Part shown: in pieces, positions 34,464 through 42,131 of the stretch
Layout of the letters: every line of letters starts with the position of its first letter
Position numbering within the stretch: the stretch's first letter is position 1
Source of the DNA: Phycisphaeraceae bacterium
Lineage (GTDB): Bacteria > Planctomycetota > Phycisphaerae > Phycisphaerales > Zrk34
DNA: 42,131 nucleotides
Direction of reading: 5' to 3'
Assembly: GCA_028284925.1 (NCBI GenBank)
Contig: JANQQT010000048.1
Coordinates: forward strand, 1 to 42,131
Notes under the pieces: model-generated
Seen by the model: only the letters and a program-made list of their open reading frames with translations
The model's database searches: none
Told to the model about the DNA's origin: nothing
Program-made: the position numbers and the translations under genes

Positions 34464-35825
34464 ATGAGTTCATCCAATCTCATGCTTTCAATTAGCGGCC
34501 TGCGAGGCCTCATAGGCGATTCACTCACACCTGTGGTCGCCGCACGATATGCCTCCGCCGTCGGATCCTGGCTTGCCGATTCCAGCAGAGTAGCCTCCCC
34601 ACACATCGTCGTTGGACGCGATTCAAGACCCAGCGGCGACATGATCGAACGTGCCGCCGTCGCTGGACTCATCGCCGTTGGATGTCGCGTTACCACCATC
34701 GGCATCGCCACCACACCCGGCGTTGCGATCATGGTCGAACACCTCAATGCCAACGGCGGCATGGTCATCACCGCCAGCCACAACCCGATTATCTGGAACG
34801 GCATCAAAACCTTACGACATGACGGTGTTGCCCCTCCACCCGACCAATCCCGTCAAATCATTGATCGATTCCACAACAACGACTTCACCTATACAACAGT
34901 CGACAATTTACTTCCCGTTGCTTACGATGACTCCACCAACCAAATCCATGTCGATCGCGTCTTGAAAAACATCGACACAGAGATCATTCGGTCACTGAAA
35001 CCCTCCGTCGTACTCGACTCTGTCCACGGCGCAGGAGGACCGGCAGGTGCTATGCTCCTTAACGCACTCGGCGTAAACCTGATCCACGACTATGCCGAAC
35101 CGTCAGGCCAATTCCCTGATTCACCCGAACCCACCGCCGAAAACCTTATCCGTCTATCTGAGAGCGTAAAGCAGAACAACGCACAGATTGGATTCGCACA
35201 GGATCCCGATGCCGATCGACTTGCCATCGTCGACGAAAACGGAACGTACATTGGCGAAGAATACACACTCGCACTCGCGACTCACCGTATCCTTCAAAGA
35301 TCATCCGGCCCGGTCGCCGCAAATCTCTCCACCTCTCGCATGCTCGACGACATCGCCCAATCTGCCGGCGCCCCCGTGCATCGCACCCCTGTAGGTGAGG
35401 CCCATGTCGCCGATACCATGCGAAAACAAAACTGCGTAATTGGAGGCGAAGGCAACGGAGGCGTCATCTGGCCTCCTGTCATCCATGTTCGCGATAGCCT
35501 CGGAGCCATGGCCATCATTCTCGAACTTATGGCCACCACAGGCAAACCACTTTCTCAACTCGTGGCTGACCTCCCCAGCTACGCCATTGTCAAAGACAAA
35601 CTTCCCATTCAGGAAGGCATGGCCGAAGCCGCCATCCAAAAACTCAAATCTTCATTCGCTTCCGAACAGATCGACCTACAGGATGGCATTCGCATCGACT
35701 TTTCTGATAAGAGATGGGTCCACCTTCGCCCATCCAATACAGAACCCATCCTTCGGATCATCGCAGAAGCTCCCGATCAAGACTTGGCGGCACAACTCGT
35801 CGCCGAAGTGCGCCGGTCCATTTAG
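34464..35825 (+). CDS. Alpha-D-phosphohexomutase (GlmM/ManB-like)
   Basis: A 453-residue enzyme that moves a phosphate between positions 1 and 6 of a hexose or hexosamine. The ATG at 34464 is preferred to a TTG at 34431, which lacks a ribosome binding site. The four family landmarks are present: the active-site serine in TASHNP (S105), the magnesium loop DPDADR, the sugar-binding GGEGNGGVI and the phosphate-binding RPSNTEPILRI. The sugar loop reads GEGNGG instead of the GEQSGH of typical bacterial GlmM; it resembles archaeal-type and other GlmM/ManB-like mutases, so the exact sugar (glucosamine, mannose or glucose phosphate) is open. The gene is cytoplasmic and apparently monocistronic. Confidence 0.88.
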   Translation: MSSSNLMLSISGLRGLIGDSLTPVVAARYASAVGSWLADSSRVASPHIVVGRDSRPSGDMIERAAVAGLIAVGCRVTTIGIATTPGVAIMVEHLNANGGMVITASHNPIIWNGIKTLRHDGVAPPPDQSRQIIDRFHNNDFTYTTVDNLLPVAYDDSTNQIHVDRVLKNIDTEIIRSLKPSVVLDSVHGAGGPAGAMLLNALGVNLIHDYAEPSGQFPDSPEPTAENLIRLSESVKQNNAQIGFAQDPDADRLAIVDENGTYIGEEYTLALATHRILQRSSGPVAANLSTSRMLDDIAQSAGAPVHRTPVGEAHVADTMRKQNCVIGGEGNGGVIWPPVIHVRDSLGAMAIILELMATTGKPLSQLVADLPSYAIVKDKLPIQEGMAEAAIQKLKSSFASEQIDLQDGIRIDFSDKRWVHLRPSNTEPILRIIAEAPDQDLAAQLVAEVRRSI

Positions 35826-35905
35826 GACGCATCACCCGTAGACGTCCACCTGCCACATCACAGCCACATATACCACTACGCACGTCATATGCTTCAAACA
35901 TGAAC

Positions 35906-36181
35906 TCAAGCCGCTCGCTTCTCAGAACACATCTCATCACGAATACGTTCCAACACGTCACACATACGTTTCTGCGACCGCTCAAATCCAACCAAAGCCT
36001 CCGTGTTTTGACGAACCATATCCGTTAACACATCCAATTCCTGCTCCCGCTTCAAAAGCTTTTCGTGTGCCGCGGTCAACTGTTCCTCTCGCCGACGACT
36101 GTGCATCCGTTCCCAAACCCAAAGCGCCCCCATCAGCCCCGCGACGCCGAACTGTAGAAATACCTCATTAATCATACCCAT
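35906..36181 (-). CDS. Small holin-like membrane protein
   Basis: A 91-residue protein whose ATG at 36181 is inside the preceding gene, with GGAG five bases before it. One N-terminal membrane helix (INEVFLQFGVAGLMGALWVW) is followed by a basic stop-transfer region (RMHSRRREEQ) and a long charged coiled coil to the end. This layout resembles BhlA/UviB-type phage holins and similar small anchors. It is the last gene of a phage-like minus-strand operon, where a lysis gene would be expected, but no endolysin is visible. The assignment is inference from layout. Confidence 0.6.
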   Translation of the reverse strand: MGMINEVFLQFGVAGLMGALWVWERMHSRRREEQLTAAHEKLLKREQELDVLTDMVRQNTEALVGFERSQKRMCDVLERIRDEMCSEKRAA

Positions 36182-37827
36182 TGCCACTCCAATCTCGTTT
36201 CATCCTTAATCCAGTCAAATCGGATTCTCCCCAAACTCGGCCCGTCGCCTCCAAACGACGGGTTATCCAGGCCGCCTCCAATTCCTCGCCCGCCAAACCC
36301 TTTCAATCGATCACCGATGCGCATGCCAAGCTCGCGCCCCGCCGTCACCACCTCCACTGACGCAACACTTCTCTCCCTTATACTCACAGCATCCAACCAC
36401 GCGGCAAACGCATCACGTTCATCTAGCGCGGCCGCGTCTCTGGTGCCACTCAATACCTCTGAATAATATTGACTTGAGGATTCGACACGTTGAAACTTAA
36501 ATCGATCACCCACACCAATTATCCGCTCCTGATAGGAACCTAAAAACGGATTACCCCGCCATCTTACGATCCTCAATCGATGAGGACTTCGCAAGCTCCC
36601 CGTCACCCGTACCCGTACACTCCCAGCCTTCGCAGCAGCAATAAATCCGGCATCCAGCACGTCATCATCCAGGTAAATCCCTGCTCGATCTTCAATCACG
36701 CGTACACGCCCGCCATAACGCGCCCAATTGATTCCGCCGTTCAGACTAACTTCCACCACGACACCCAGCCTGCGCCCCGCCTCATCCATACTCAATGCAG
36801 ACAGAAATTTCAGCGACCGCGGTTTAATCGCACTACCCTCTTCAAAAAATTCAGTCAAATCAAACGCCGTTCCTCGGTTAAACGGAGCTGGACTAAACAC
36901 ACCATCCTCATTCAATACCCACATCCGAAAGGTGTTCGACACCGCCGTAAAGTCACTTGACGTCGACTTGCCATATTCACCGTCCGCAAGTCCCGCATCA
37001 CTGTCATCCCACCCGGCAACAAGTTCAAACGTCCCCTCCACCAACTGCCCACTCGCCTCACCAATCAACTTCACCGGCCTACCCGCCTTACCATGACTAC
37101 GCAAAGCCTCCACAACACCGGCCCCATTAACCAGGTTCTCCAATCTCATTCTGATATTCCGACCCCGCTCTAATACCTGAACCGTACGCCGTTCATTCAC
37201 ACCATGACCTTCCCACCTCAAGGTACGACGAATGACAAGCCTTTGCTCTTTGAATATCGATTGAAGAACAGTTCCATATCTCACACCGTTATCACCATGA
37301 AAAGATACTTCTCTGGCCAGAACGTCTGCACCAACCAATCCAGCTTTTAACTTCAATCCACCAATCCGATTCAACCTCTCCAGCAACGAACCAACGGACC
37401 AGGCTACGCCTTCTTCCTCCAACTCTCCTCGATCCACCACACCACTCAACACCTCGCTCCAATAGCACTGACCATTCAGTACCATCTCATCCTCTCTACC
37501 GCTCAACCTGCCATCATGACTTACAATCCGACCGTCAAACACGACCATTAACTCACTTACACCTCCCACCAACCCAATCGGTTGAATCACCGTTACCCCC
37601 TTTCCAATCATCGCTTCGTGTCGGCTTCGCTCAATCCGATCAAATCCCGCTCCGTCACGTCGCCATACAAACTTAGCTTCACGAACATCCAGCGGTCCCT
37701 TTATCTCAACGCTTAACACGCTCAACGTTTCCTCAACACACCCGTCCACCAAAACCACCGCACTCGACAGACGACTCGTCCCACCAACCTTCCCTTCGAT
37801 ACGCTGCAATACCGCACTACTTACCAT
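36172..37827 (-). CDS. Probable phage-tail-like protein (hub/baseplate type)
   Basis: A 551-residue protein. The ATG at 37827 is chosen because GGAG precedes it at a spacing of 6; a GTG at 37839 lacks one. It has no signal peptide. Sequence features are beta-rich with many Gly, Val and Asp residues, and segments such as LSGREDEMVLNGQCYWSEVL, SVGSLLERLNRIGGLKL and VVTAGRELGMRIGDRLKGFG recall tail hub or baseplate proteins that define a local frame and a 'rotation' domain; the resemblance is loose. It overlaps the holin-like gene by 10 bases. The role is inferred mainly from the operon. Confidence 0.5.
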   Translation of the reverse strand: MVSSAVLQRIEGKVGGTSRLSSAVVLVDGCVEETLSVLSVEIKGPLDVREAKFVWRRDGAGFDRIERSRHEAMIGKGVTVIQPIGLVGGVSELMVVFDGRIVSHDGRLSGREDEMVLNGQCYWSEVLSGVVDRGELEEEGVAWSVGSLLERLNRIGGLKLKAGLVGADVLAREVSFHGDNGVRYGTVLQSIFKEQRLVIRRTLRWEGHGVNERRTVQVLERGRNIRMRLENLVNGAGVVEALRSHGKAGRPVKLIGEASGQLVEGTFELVAGWDDSDAGLADGEYGKSTSSDFTAVSNTFRMWVLNEDGVFSPAPFNRGTAFDLTEFFEEGSAIKPRSLKFLSALSMDEAGRRLGVVVEVSLNGGINWARYGGRVRVIEDRAGIYLDDDVLDAGFIAAAKAGSVRVRVTGSLRSPHRLRIVRWRGNPFLGSYQERIIGVGDRFKFQRVESSSQYYSEVLSGTRDAAALDERDAFAAWLDAVSIRERSVASVEVVTAGRELGMRIGDRLKGFGGRGIGGGLDNPSFGGDGPSLGRIRFDWIKDETRLEWQWV

Positions 37828-37850
37828 CTCAATCTCCACAACCGACTTAT

Positions 37851-40223
37851 TTAAACAGTCGTCAATTCAATAGCACTCTGGCTTCCGACCGTCATCCACC
37901 GACTCCAGGGCCCATCTAGTACCACCCCCTCTTCGGTGATCGCTCGTATCGCATACCTGACAACCGACGCCCTCGGCACACGCAACCAGCACGCACTTGA
38001 GGAACGCCTACCCGCATCAATCCCCTCAGCAACAATAACCTCTCCCCCCTGCTCCTCTTCCAGGAGTTCCACACGAACAATTCTCCCTTCGTCAAATCCT
38101 ATCGGCCAAACCCCACATATCTGCCACGCATCCTTTACCCAACGTGGCGACCACCCACCGACTCTCGGAAAAGCCAACTCCACCGGAACGCTTCGATAAA
38201 AATCACCCTCTCGCTTAACTTTCACATGCCTTAACCCCCGCTCCTCCCTTCCCTTGTCATCCACATGCCTCACAATGTACACTCCCGCCTCACCATCCAA
38301 AAGCATGTTCTCCGAGCCAAGCGCCAACTCTCGCTCCACCTCCCGCAACATCACCGTCGGCCCAGAATAATCAATCTCTCCAATCGACTTCGCTGGCCCA
38401 TAAACATTCCATCCCCCCTTCGGAAACGACATATTCAAAAACGGATCACCCACCAACATCAATCCCGAACGCAATACCGGGCTTGCCACATACCACGCCT
38501 CACCAAGAGTCCACCCCAAACGCAGCGCCTCCATAAACGGCTCCACACGCAAAACGGCTCCACTCGAAATGCTCCGCGTACTCCCGCCGCTACCCGCATA
38601 CCCCTCCTTCAATGCTTCCGTCACCCAATTCCCCGCCTCATCATCACGCAATGTATCGCCCGTCGAGTGATTAATCCCCAACTGCATTGCAAACACACGC
38701 TTACCGCCCACCGCATCAAAAAAACCACTAGGTGGCACCCCCTCTTCCCATCCAAAGTAAAATCCATCATGTTCGATGCTCGTAAACGCTACATTACTAA
38801 CCGGATCGCCATCCGCCGATAACTCCAACGGTAATCGTAATCGCTGGCGTGCCAACCCACTAGCCCACGCCACCATCTCTCCCTGCCTTGAAGCAAACAC
38901 ACCACCGACAGGCCCATACGGATCAAGCCAAATCTTTGCCTCCGCTCCCGGATCATTCGCATCCCCCACCAACCCTTCTGTTTCCAGTGTTTTTGCACGG
39001 TTCGTAATTTCCTGGCTTGAAACAACGTCCTCACCATCAATCCGCGCGGTCAACCGATTCCCCCCAAGCATCTCCATCGTCGGACGATCCAACGTCGCAC
39101 CGGCAAACTGAGGGGCCAATCCATTCCCAAACTCACCCGTACTCCCATCAATCCGATGCAACTGTCCCGCAATCGATTCTAGAACGCCGTCACCTCGCAC
39201 ATAACTCCCTGGGATCCCATGCCCACACAATATCCCAATGACCTGCCCTCCCAATTCTCGCTCTTCAAGATAATCCGCAATCTCACCACGCATCAATACA
39301 AATTCTGATTCGCTGATCGATTCATCCGTCGGCAACGTCAATCCCAACATATTGGCTCTGGGAATCCCTCGTTCGACTTCATACCACTCCGCCCACGCCG
39401 TCGAATCCGCGTCATCTCGGTTATATACAACCAACCAACGCGCCGGATCATCTGCATATTCACTCGTCGGCGCAACTATGGGTGCCCGACCCAACGCCCC
39501 GAACAAACCCGTCGACACCCCTCCCCCGCGAAACAATCCAAATACATCCCTCCCCGATTCCCGAACCATACCCGCGTCCCACACCGTTCCATACAACCCA
39601 ACATACGCTATCGATCCTTCAAACTTCTCAGCAGATGCGCCATTCGCCCGCCCGCCAATCCGACAAGCAAGTGCTGTCCCCCCAAGACTCACGCTAGTGC
39701 CCTCTTCAACGTCCAACACACCGTCAACATAGACCCGCGCGTAGGATCCATCATAGGTCAAGACCACCTGATGCCATTGCCCCGAAGCTACGCCTGCCCC
39801 CGTCCCCACAAATTGCGCCCCCCCGTTCTGCCCAATAATCGCTCGAATTTCCGAAGCAAATATCTGAAGCGATAAATTATTCCCTGCCACGACAGGTGAC
39901 CCGCCCTGCGCAAACACACGCTGTGTCTTCGTCACATCATCCGACCGAAACAACACCACCAACGTCACACGTTTAGATGCAGGAAGCGATACATTCCCAA
40001 CATTCACACCCCCACTCGCACCAGTCGATCTCAACTCTCTTCCATATGCCCCCAATCCCCAATCCATCCCATGCAATACCCCATCGTGACCACCCACCAC
40101 GTTACGAACGCCGCCCCCCACACCCTCACACAATGGCCAACAATGAATCAACCCCGCGCTGCCCGGGTGCCCCCAGTTTACACCGCACCAATTCGGCTTG
40201 TGAATAAACAATCCACTCATCAT
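37851..40223 (-). CDS. LamG plus TIGR03790-like fusion protein
   Basis: A 790-residue protein starting at an ATG (40223) that overlaps the previous stop as ATGA. Residues about 25-232 form a LamG/concanavalin-like sandwich (GLIHCWPLCEGVGGGVRNVV, GQWHQVVLTYDG, ARVYVDGVLD). Residues about 260-620 look like the TIGR03790 family (WLVVYNRDDADSTAWAEWYE, then VERGIPRANMLGLTLP, VIGILCGHGIPGSY, and later FYFGWEEG). The C-terminal 170 residues are beta-rich. No signal peptide is present, unlike typical surface TIGR03790 proteins. The position between tail-like genes suggests a virion or tail-fibre role, perhaps binding a glycan. The function of TIGR03790 is not established. Confidence 0.7.
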   Translation of the reverse strand: MMSGLFIHKPNWCGVNWGHPGSAGLIHCWPLCEGVGGGVRNVVGGHDGVLHGMDWGLGAYGRELRSTGASGGVNVGNVSLPASKRVTLVVLFRSDDVTKTQRVFAQGGSPVVAGNNLSLQIFASEIRAIIGQNGGAQFVGTGAGVASGQWHQVVLTYDGSYARVYVDGVLDVEEGTSVSLGGTALACRIGGRANGASAEKFEGSIAYVGLYGTVWDAGMVRESGRDVFGLFRGGGVSTGLFGALGRAPIVAPTSEYADDPARWLVVYNRDDADSTAWAEWYEVERGIPRANMLGLTLPTDESISESEFVLMRGEIADYLEERELGGQVIGILCGHGIPGSYVRGDGVLESIAGQLHRIDGSTGEFGNGLAPQFAGATLDRPTMEMLGGNRLTARIDGEDVVSSQEITNRAKTLETEGLVGDANDPGAEAKIWLDPYGPVGGVFASRQGEMVAWASGLARQRLRLPLELSADGDPVSNVAFTSIEHDGFYFGWEEGVPPSGFFDAVGGKRVFAMQLGINHSTGDTLRDDEAGNWVTEALKEGYAGSGGSTRSISSGAVLRVEPFMEALRLGWTLGEAWYVASPVLRSGLMLVGDPFLNMSFPKGGWNVYGPAKSIGEIDYSGPTVMLREVERELALGSENMLLDGEAGVYIVRHVDDKGREERGLRHVKVKREGDFYRSVPVELAFPRVGGWSPRWVKDAWQICGVWPIGFDEGRIVRVELLEEEQGGEVIVAEGIDAGRRSSSACWLRVPRASVVRYAIRAITEEGVVLDGPWSRWMTVGSQSAIELTTV

Positions 40224-40585
40224 CCAACACTCACGAATTCATGACCAAACGCCTCAATCGTGACACCCTGCCCGAAATTCCCTGAAAATTTCGAACGCCC
40301 ATACATTACCGTTCCAGGCAACTCCACCACAAATTCGTACACGCCATTCGCATCCTCACCACCTACCTGCCTGGAAAACTCCTTCCAGGTACTACCATCA
40401 TGACTCACTTCCATCACAAACGCACATCCCGCACTCGGCCCGGTACTTCCATTCGTAACCTTCGCCGTCACCAACATCCCGAACGAACGCGTCAAATCAA
40501 CCGTTCCCCCAGTAGTCGTTCCCCCCGAAGCATTCGTCACACTTGCTTGTAATACTTGCCCACTCTTATTCGCCCTCGTCGGCAT
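40220..40585 (-). CDS. Small beta-rich protein of the phage-like operon
   Basis: A 121-residue protein with an excellent ribosome binding site (AGGAGAG about 6 bases ahead of the ATG at 40585). It has no signal peptide or membrane helix; the sequence alternates short hydrophobic strands with Gly, Ser and Thr (LTRSFGMLVTAKVTNGS, FVMEVSHDGSTWKEFSRQ, VYEFVVELPGTVMYGRSKF). Such a small beta-sandwich is common in phage structural or fibre accessory proteins; I recognise no family. It overlaps the LamG/TIGR03790 gene by 4 bases. Confidence 0.65.
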   Translation of the reverse strand: MPTRANKSGQVLQASVTNASGGTTTGGTVDLTRSFGMLVTAKVTNGSTGPSAGCAFVMEVSHDGSTWKEFSRQVGGEDANGVYEFVVELPGTVMYGRSKFSGNFGQGVTIEAFGHEFVSVG

Positions 40586-40644
40586 ATCAATCTCTCCTCA
40601 TTTCAATTGGTCTCACATACCTACACACCCCTCCACAAACACAA

Positions 40645-41817
40645 TCAAATCGGCTTCTTAACACTAATGACAACCAGAACAACCACATCACTCGCCTCCA
40701 CACTCACCGTACCATTTGCCGTACGCGTCAAATCGACCGTGAGCACATCCCCTCGCGACACATTCTCAGTTCCGTCACTCTTGATAACCGCAGGCGTCCC
40801 ATCTCCCTGCCCCGTACTCCGATGACCACTCCCGGCACCATCCGTCAAAACCGCATCCACCGTCGCCACTGACACGCCATTAACCTTCACAGTTGCACTC
40901 ACCCCATCGCCACCGTCACTCGATACAATATTCCCCCCCACACTCAATACTACATCCTCAATGACCCCCTCCAGCGACACAACACCCATCAACTTGCCAG
41001 CCATGCTCCCCGTCAAATCTCCTTCATGGCCATACTCTGCATACACCGACCCCACCATCCCATACGAAATAGTTCCACGTCTCTGTTGCATCCACCCACC
41101 GCTCGGATCCATCAAAAACCCCGCGGTAAAAGCCGACCGCATCGGCAGATCAAACACCAACCCCACATTCGCGCTAGATCCAGCGTCATTGTTAATCACA
41201 CGAAATGTCGTCTCACTGTCATGGTCAATCACCAACTGAGAATGATGATGCTCCCCATCACCGCTCGACGTCAAACCTCCCGTCAATTTGTTCAATGCCG
41301 TCGCGTCCACCGTCCCATTAATACCGTTCAATGCCTGGTCAATCTCTGCAACCGTCGCGGACAAACCCAAATGCGACAAATTTACCGTCGCCAGATACGC
41401 CTCACCCCGACGATCTGTCACACTTGTAATCACACCATCCGCACTCACTACATCCGCCAAAGGAACAAACATCGTCCGATCACTCGGCATCCCAGCCGTC
41501 CCAGTCTGCAAAACGCCCGCCTCATCCAACCACACACTTGTCGTCTCATCATCGGCCACCCCCACATCGCCCGCACCAGAATAAGCCACCACCGCATCAC
41601 CAATCACACAACGACCATCGCGCACGCCGATCGTCAAATCCCCATCCTGATAAACACGCAAATCCCCCGCACGGCCTGCCGTCAACAACAAACGCTGAAC
41701 CAACCGCCTAAACTCCAGGAAATATGGGCTCTTCCCTGTCGCAATATACTCCACCCCACTATGCGCATCTTCCGCCAACGCCAACAGCGAACTATCATCA
41801 GGATACCGCTCACTCAT
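40645..41817 (-). CDS. Tail-fibre-like protein
   Basis: A 390-residue protein (ATG at 41817 with GGAG 7 bases upstream). It lacks a signal peptide. The sequence is Gly/Ser/Thr/Val-rich and runs as short beta segments with small loops, for example LRVYQDGDLTIGVRDGRCVI, LSHLGLSATVAEIDQALNGI (a helix-forming linker), the HHHSQLVIDHDSETTF stretch and a C-terminal beta region (LTVDLTRTANGTVSVEASDV). This is typical of fibre or tail-tip structural proteins. No enzyme motif is evident. Confidence 0.6.
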   Translation of the reverse strand: MSERYPDDSSLLALAEDAHSGVEYIATGKSPYFLEFRRLVQRLLLTAGRAGDLRVYQDGDLTIGVRDGRCVIGDAVVAYSGAGDVGVADDETTSVWLDEAGVLQTGTAGMPSDRTMFVPLADVVSADGVITSVTDRRGEAYLATVNLSHLGLSATVAEIDQALNGINGTVDATALNKLTGGLTSSGDGEHHHSQLVIDHDSETTFRVINNDAGSSANVGLVFDLPMRSAFTAGFLMDPSGGWMQQRRGTISYGMVGSVYAEYGHEGDLTGSMAGKLMGVVSLEGVIEDVVLSVGGNIVSSDGGDGVSATVKVNGVSVATVDAVLTDGAGSGHRSTGQGDGTPAVIKSDGTENVSRGDVLTVDLTRTANGTVSVEASDVVVLVVISVKKPI

Positions 41818-41859
41818 CGTCTCACTCCAATTATCTTAAATGTTATTCCAATCCCATCA

Positions 41860-42131
41860 CTACGACCAACGAAGTACGCCACCTTCAGACATGACTAACC
41901 CTTCAGCCCCACGCGCAACCTCATCAATCACTACACCAACATCTTCATCCAACTCCCCTACAACCTCACCAGCGCCATCCAGCACACGTACCCCGATCTC
42001 ATGAGGTCCAACACTCAACCCCTCGCCCTGCCATCGTAAAAACTCACTCGCTCCCCCAAATCCCCCTGCCCCAAACTCACCCTGACCATAACCCCCTCCG
42101 GTCATCAAACCGTATCCAAATACCCCCACTC
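41860..42131 (-). CDS. Gly-rich structural-type protein (5' end outside window)
   Basis: An open frame of 89 residues from a GTG at 42129 to the stop, but it is open to the right edge and the gene probably begins beyond it. The visible N-terminal part is Gly/Tyr/Phe-rich (GVFGYGLMTGGGYGQGEFGA), followed by an acidic strand-rich segment (VGELDEDVGVVIDEVARGAE). This is the end of a larger protein of the phage-like operon, 42 bases before the tail-fibre-like gene. Function is not recognisable. Confidence 0.55.
   Translation of the reverse strand, partial: VGVFGYGLMTGGGYGQGEFGAGGFGGASEFLRWQGEGLSVGPHEIGVRVLDGAGEVVGELDEDVGVVIDEVARGAEGLVMSEGGVLRWS

Noticed and set aside
1..42131. tRNA, rRNA, CRISPR array or insertion sequence
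   Set aside because: Scanning by eye I found no cloverleaf with TTCGA-type loop and CCA end, no regularly spaced repeats and no transposase or flanking inverted repeats. A covariance search could still find something I missed.

Overview
The window looks like a chromosome segment of a planctomycete, probably a member of the Phycisphaerae. The evidence is the adjacent pair of a DUF1549/DUF1553 protein and a twin-arginine DUF1501 protein, two Cys-type sulfatases, a neutral-ceramidase-like hydrolase, two exported proteins with PEP-CTERM anchors (one with dockerin-like EF-hand repeats), and a Tad pilus locus joined to a Hanks-type kinase and FHA proteins. The species call is inference. I saw no rRNA, tRNA, CRISPR array or insertion sequence.

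Layout. (1) 1-6052, minus strand: two PEP-CTERM proteins (the first cut by the window edge) and an 1175-residue multi-pass membrane protein of unknown function. Between the last two, on the plus strand, is a candidate small RNA with promoter, hairpin and intrinsic terminator. (2) 6053-7356: about 1.3 kb without a convincing gene, ending in a good sigma-70-type promoter overlapped by an inverted repeat. (3) 7357-22812, plus strand: one long Tad/Flp pilus cluster: CpaF ATPase, two small Flp-like pilins, prepilin peptidase, TadE-like protein, Ser/Thr kinase with a large extracytoplasmic TPR region, TadG-like and second TadE-like proteins, a small anchored protein, CpaB, a second CpaF fused to an FHA domain, TadB, TadC and a membrane-anchored FHA protein. 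(4) 22892-30150, minus strand: a SprA-related HExxH protein, the DUF1501 and DUF1549/1553 pair, a Kelch/mutarotase lipoprotein and a ceramidase-like hydrolase. (5) 30294-33991, plus strand: two translationally coupled sulfatases, divergent from the ceramidase gene. (6) 34000-35825: a PTPS-family pterin enzyme with an E-x-x-HGH motif and a phosphohexose mutase. (7) 35906-42131, minus strand: a tightly packed operon resembling a phage tail/host-lysis module, including a LamG plus TIGR03790-like fusion; it runs off the right edge.

How the parts fit. The most interesting unit is the Tad locus. A kinase and two FHA-domain proteins, one fused to a motor ATPase, sit inside an otherwise normal pilus operon, suggesting pilus assembly or retraction under Ser/Thr phosphorylation control. 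No secretin, CpaE or TadD is present here, so these would have to lie elsewhere. The 23.9-34 kb block reads as an exported polymer-degradation set.

The base composition is also striking. The plus strand is C-rich from 1 to about 8.3 kb, G-rich from about 8.3 to about 30 kb, and C-rich again to the end, regardless of gene direction. An inversion of about 22 kb would explain this.
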